DNA from: an uncultured Bacteroides sp.
Lineage (GTDB): Bacteria > Bacteroidota > Bacteroidia > Bacteroidales > Bacteroidaceae
Reading direction: 5' to 3'
DNA length: 22,491 nt
NCBI GenBank assembly: GCA_905197435.1
Contig: CAJJYX010000028.1
Coordinates: 1-22,491, forward strand
The notes below the pieces were generated by a model. That model made no database searches and was not told where the DNA came from. It saw nothing but the letters and a program-made list of their open reading frames with translations. This document shows, piece by piece, positions 18,449 through 22,491 of this stretch; positions within the stretch are counted from its first letter, which is position 1, and every line of letters begins with the position of its first letter. The position numbers and the translations under genes were made by a program.

Positions 18449-18655
18449 TAACAAATAGGTAATAAACAAATGCTTCCCCGCATTTGTTTATAATGTGCAA
18501 ATCAGCCTGAAGCTGTTTATGTGTATGTGAATATCCGTAACTAGTACATATGCCTCCCCGGCATAGACAGGTAAGATTGCATAGTAGTTTTGTCGTGTTT
18601 TATTTTGTGTTTGTGTTGTGAATAAGCCTTGTCGAGAGACAAGGCTTATTTTTGT
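18449..18655 (+). ncRNA. Candidate small RNA or galE 3' UTR RNA with two UCCCC hairpin loops
   Basis: No ORF of note lies in these 207 bp, yet they hold ordered structure. Hairpin 1 has perfect 12-bp arms ATAAACAAATGC (18462-18473) and GCATTTGTTTAT (18480-18491) with loop TTCCCC. A small hairpin CAGC/GCTG follows (18503-18515). Hairpin 2 has 6-bp arms TATGCC (18549-18554) and GGCATA (18560-18565) with loop TCCCC. The two main hairpins share the pattern ATGCyTCCCCG-GCAT. The region ends in a strong intrinsic terminator (18621-18653). C-rich UCCC loops are known in Gram-positive sRNAs that bind ribosome-binding sites; extending that role to this RNA is inference. The exact 5' end is unknown: it could start near 18448 from the -7 box, or be cut from the galE mRNA. 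Confidence 0.4.
18621..18653 (+). terminator. Strong intrinsic terminator after galE / candidate sRNA
   Basis: Perfect 13-bp arms AATAAGCCTTGTC (18621-18633) and GACAAGGCTTATT (18638-18650) with a GAGA tetraloop, then TTTG; the A/T pairs at the stem base extend the U run of the RNA. It lies 195 bp after the galE stop, unusually far for a simple gene terminator. Confidence 0.9.
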
Positions 18656-20553
<1,898 letters not shown>

Positions 20554-20562
20554 ACGGCTTTG

Positions 20563-20814
20563 ATGATGAAGGGGTTGTATCTGAATATTGTTTCGCCGGA
20601 GAAGGAACTCTTCAAAGGGGAAGTGGAAAGTGTTACATTGCCGGGTGCTCTGGGCTCTTTTTCCATCCTGCCGCAGCACGCACCAATAGTATCATCGTTG
20701 GGAATAGGGAGATTGTTTTATGTGACGGATGGTGAGGAACACGAACTTGATATTCAAAGCGGGTTTGTAGAAATGAGCAATGGAAAGATTGCTGTCTGCA
20801 TAGAACAGCAATAG
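20563..20814 (+). CDS. atpC: F1Fo ATP synthase subunit epsilon, short form
   Basis: 83 aa from the ATG at 20563; the next codon is also ATG (20566), and either could be used. It contains the epsilon beta-sandwich: LNIVSPEKELFKGEVESVTLPG, then GSFSILPQHAPIVSSLGIG, and ends CIEQQ. Typical epsilon is 130-140 aa with a two-helix C-terminal domain that can inhibit ATP hydrolysis; that domain is entirely absent here, as in some other Bacteroidetes/Chlorobi proteins. There is no frameshifted remainder after the stop: the following 25 bp lead directly to the next gene. It links the rotor to F1; regulation by epsilon extension is not possible in this form. It starts 9 bp after atpD. Confidence 0.93.
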   Translation: MMKGLYLNIVSPEKELFKGEVESVTLPGALGSFSILPQHAPIVSSLGIGRLFYVTDGEEHELDIQSGFVEMSNGKIAVCIEQQ

Positions 20815-20839
20815 TCTATTAAAAATAAAGGTTGTCGTC

Positions 20840-21259
20840 ATGACTATTACTAAGAGAAACTATTTGTTGCATACAGCTCTCTTGACAGTATTGATAGGGA
20901 TTATAGGCGGTTGGACGTATTTTTCGATAAATCCGCACCATTATTTCGGCGGTTATCCGCTAATTCCGCTTTTCTTCTTTGTTTTCGGAGTATTCATGAT
21001 TAATATGACCGAAAGTTGCCGCCACCGGATGCCGGGACGGATGTTGCAGATTTATTTGCTGATGCGTGTGATGAGAATGCTTGTCTCGATGATTGTGATG
21101 CTGATTTATTGCATTGCAGTACGAGAGGAAGCAAGGGCATTTTTGTTGACGTTTATAGCCAACTATCTGATATATTTGATTTATGATTCTTGGTTCTTCT
21201 TCACTTTTGAAGCGAACAAGAAATTGAAAAAGAAAAGTAACAATGAAAAGATTGCGTAA
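20840..21259 (+). CDS. Small four-helix membrane protein in the atpI position
   Basis: 139 aa, not recognised by sequence. Four hydrophobic segments are visible at about residues 10-28, 40-56, 72-92 and 98-121, with a basic C-terminal tail (NKKLKKKSNNEK). Notable are a conserved-looking HHYFGGYPLIPLFFF segment and an Arg/Met-rich start of helix 3 (LLMRVMRMLVSM). It lies between atpC and atpB and overlaps atpB by 17 bp, so translation is probably coupled. Many atp operons carry atpI, a small membrane protein thought to help assemble the c ring or supply Mg2+, directly before atpB. Position and topology make this an AtpI-like candidate, but no AtpI sequence motif is evident, so I give no symbol. 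Confidence 0.8.
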   Translation: MTITKRNYLLHTALLTVLIGIIGGWTYFSINPHHYFGGYPLIPLFFFVFGVFMINMTESCRHRMPGRMLQIYLLMRVMRMLVSMIVMLIYCIAVREEARAFLLTFIANYLIYLIYDSWFFFTFEANKKLKKKSNNEKIA

Positions 21260-22313
21260 CATACTGACTGTAGTTCTGCTGGCACTGGGCATGTTGCTGC
21301 CTGCCACGGTACGAGCCGAGAATACGGTAGACGTGAAGGAGATTGTCTTCGGTCATATTGGCGATTCTTATGAATGGCACATCACGACGTGGGGTGAAAC
21401 TCACGTTACAGTTCCGTTGCCGATAATCGTGCATAGCTCGACTTCCGGATGGCATGTCTTTCTATCCTCGCGTTTGGAGGAAAATGGTGGAAGTTATGAA
21501 GGCTTTTCTATTGCTCCTGTAGGAAGCAAGTACGAAGGCAAGCTGGTGGAGCATGATGCAGCCGGAAACGAAATACGCCCTCTGGACATATCCATCACGA
21601 AGGTGACGTTGGCTTTGCTCATCAACAGTGTGTTACTGCTTGTCATTATTTTAAGTGTGGCACATTGGTATCGTAAACATCCGCAAGGTAGTGCAGCTCC
21701 CGGTGGTTTCATTGGGTTTATGGAGATGTTCATCATGATGGTGAACGATGATATTATAAAGAGCTGTGTCGGTCCGAAGTACCACAAGTTTGCACCGTAT
21801 TTGCTGACAGCATTTTTCTTTATCTTCATTAACAACATCATGGGACTGATTCCTTTCTTTCCCGGAGGTGCTAATGTGACAGGGAATATAGCCATTACAA
21901 TGGTGTTGGCAATCTGTACCTTTTTAGCGGTAAATATCTTTGGAACTAAAACTTATTGGAAAGATATCTTCTGGCCGGACGTGCCTTGGTGGTTGAAAGT
22001 ACCGGTGCCTATGATGCCATTTATAGAGTTTTTCGGCATTTTCACAAAGCCGTTTGCCTTGATGATACGTCTTTTTGCCAATATGTTGGCAGGACATATG
22101 GCAATGTTGGTGCTGACCTGTCTGATATTCATCTCGGCCAGTATGGGACCTGTTTTGAACGGAACGTTGACTGTAGCTTCGGTATTGTTCAATATCTTTA
22201 TGAATGCACTTGAATTGCTGGTTGCCTTTATCCAGGCGTATGTGTTCACCATGTTGTCAGCTGTATTCATCGGTTTGGCTCAAGAAGATCATAAAGAGAA
22301 AGCAGTGAAGTGA
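21243..22313 (+). CDS. atpB: F1Fo ATP synthase subunit a, with extended N-terminus
   Basis: 356 aa, about 85 longer than E. coli subunit a (271 aa). It starts with a signal-peptide-like segment (residues 1-25, ILTVVLLALGMLLPATVRA). A hydrophilic stretch to about residue 115 should lie in the periplasm (HIGDSYEWHITTWGETHV, then SSTSGWHVFLSS). The membrane part follows, with the essential arginine R276 in IRLFANMLAGHMAML, and the final conserved helix NALELLVAFIQAYVFTMLSAVF. It forms the ion channel beside the c ring. The start overlaps the preceding gene by 17 bp. The long secreted N-terminal segment is a known feature of Bacteroidetes subunit a; its function is not established. Confidence 0.96.
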   Translation: MKRLRNILTVVLLALGMLLPATVRAENTVDVKEIVFGHIGDSYEWHITTWGETHVTVPLPIIVHSSTSGWHVFLSSRLEENGGSYEGFSIAPVGSKYEGKLVEHDAAGNEIRPLDISITKVTLALLINSVLLLVIILSVAHWYRKHPQGSAAPGGFIGFMEMFIMMVNDDIIKSCVGPKYHKFAPYLLTAFFFIFINNIMGLIPFFPGGANVTGNIAITMVLAICTFLAVNIFGTKTYWKDIFWPDVPWWLKVPVPMMPFIEFFGIFTKPFALMIRLFANMLAGHMAMLVLTCLIFISASMGPVLNGTLTVASVLFNIFMNALELLVAFIQAYVFTMLSAVFIGLAQEDHKEKAVK

Positions 22314-22369
22314 TAAGATTATTGGGAATATAAATATTAATAAAAATAACCATTTAAAAACTGAAAGTT

Positions 22370-22491
22370 ATGTTACTATCTGTATTATTGCAAGCTGCTG
22401 CGGCAGGTGTGGGAGTTAGTAAATTGGGTGCAGCCATTGGTGCTGGTCTGGCTGTTATTGGTGCCGGTGTAGGTATCGGTAAAATCGGCGG
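22370..22491 (+). CDS. atpE: F1Fo ATP synthase subunit c, partial (5' end)
   Basis: The first 40 codons are present and the gene runs out of the window. The start MLLSVLLQAAAAGVGVSKLG is followed by a glycine-rich first helix (GAGLAVIGAGVGIGKIG), the packing motif of c-ring helix 1. The ion-binding carboxylate of helix 2 is outside the window, so H+ or Na+ preference cannot be judged. It lies 56 bp after atpB, in the normal order. Confidence 0.95.
   Translation, partial: MLLSVLLQAAAAGVGVSKLGAAIGAGLAVIGAGVGIGKIG

Noticed and set aside
18462..18491. First hairpin after galE as a plain terminator
   Set aside because: The 12-bp stem is AT-rich at its base but is followed by AATGTGC, with no T tract; the real terminator is at 18621-18653.

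Overview
The window looks like the chromosome of a Bacteroides-type bacterium (order Bacteroidales). The evidence is convergent: several genes are preceded by the Bacteroides promoter form (TTTG, about 19 bp, then TAnnTTTG) at sensible distances, Shine-Dalgarno sequences are mostly weak, a DUF3078 outer-membrane protein is present, the Rnf operon begins with an RseC-family gene, and the ATP synthase operon begins atpD-atpC rather than ending with them. No tRNA, rRNA or CRISPR array was seen.

Layout. (1) 1-1212: the 3' part of an IS3-family transposase, cut at the window's left edge and truncated at its own C-terminus, then about 500 bp of sparse DNA with one doubtful 36-codon ORF. (2) 1213-2343: a GT-B-type glycosyltransferase on the plus strand, converging on a minus-strand block and separated from it by a hairpin. 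(3) 2447-9673, all minus strand: an S9-family peptidase lipoprotein, a MATE transporter, and the tightly spaced pair pyrG-yidC (CTP synthase, membrane protein insertase), with a strong terminator after yidC. (4) 9674-9950: divergent control region with promoter elements for both sides and an inverted repeat. (5) 9951-11390: a DUF3078 outer-membrane protein, followed by a terminator. (6) 11563-17316: a complete rseC-rnfBCDGEA operon with a near-consensus promoter and a terminator. (7) 17392-18426: galE. (8) 18427-19020: a 594-bp gene-free region holding two hairpins with matching UCCCC loops, a textbook intrinsic terminator, an AT-rich palindrome and short direct repeats. (9) 19021-22491: the start of the F1Fo ATP synthase operon: atpD, a short atpC, a small four-helix membrane protein in the atpI position, atpB and the first 40 codons of atpE.

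Functionally the right half is an energy-conservation locus. Rnf couples electron transfer between ferredoxin and NAD+ to an ion gradient, and the ATP synthase interconverts that gradient with ATP. The left half is envelope and housekeeping. The most interesting unexplained material is the galE-atpD spacer, which I read as a candidate small RNA (free-standing or released from the galE 3' UTR) followed by a long, repeat-bearing atp leader. Other points worth a look are the 7-residue repeat that continues past the rnfB stop codon, the Ala-for-Gly change in both covalent-flavin motifs of the Rnf complex, and the truncated epsilon subunit. Most of the window is ordinary, well-conserved Bacteroidales gene content.
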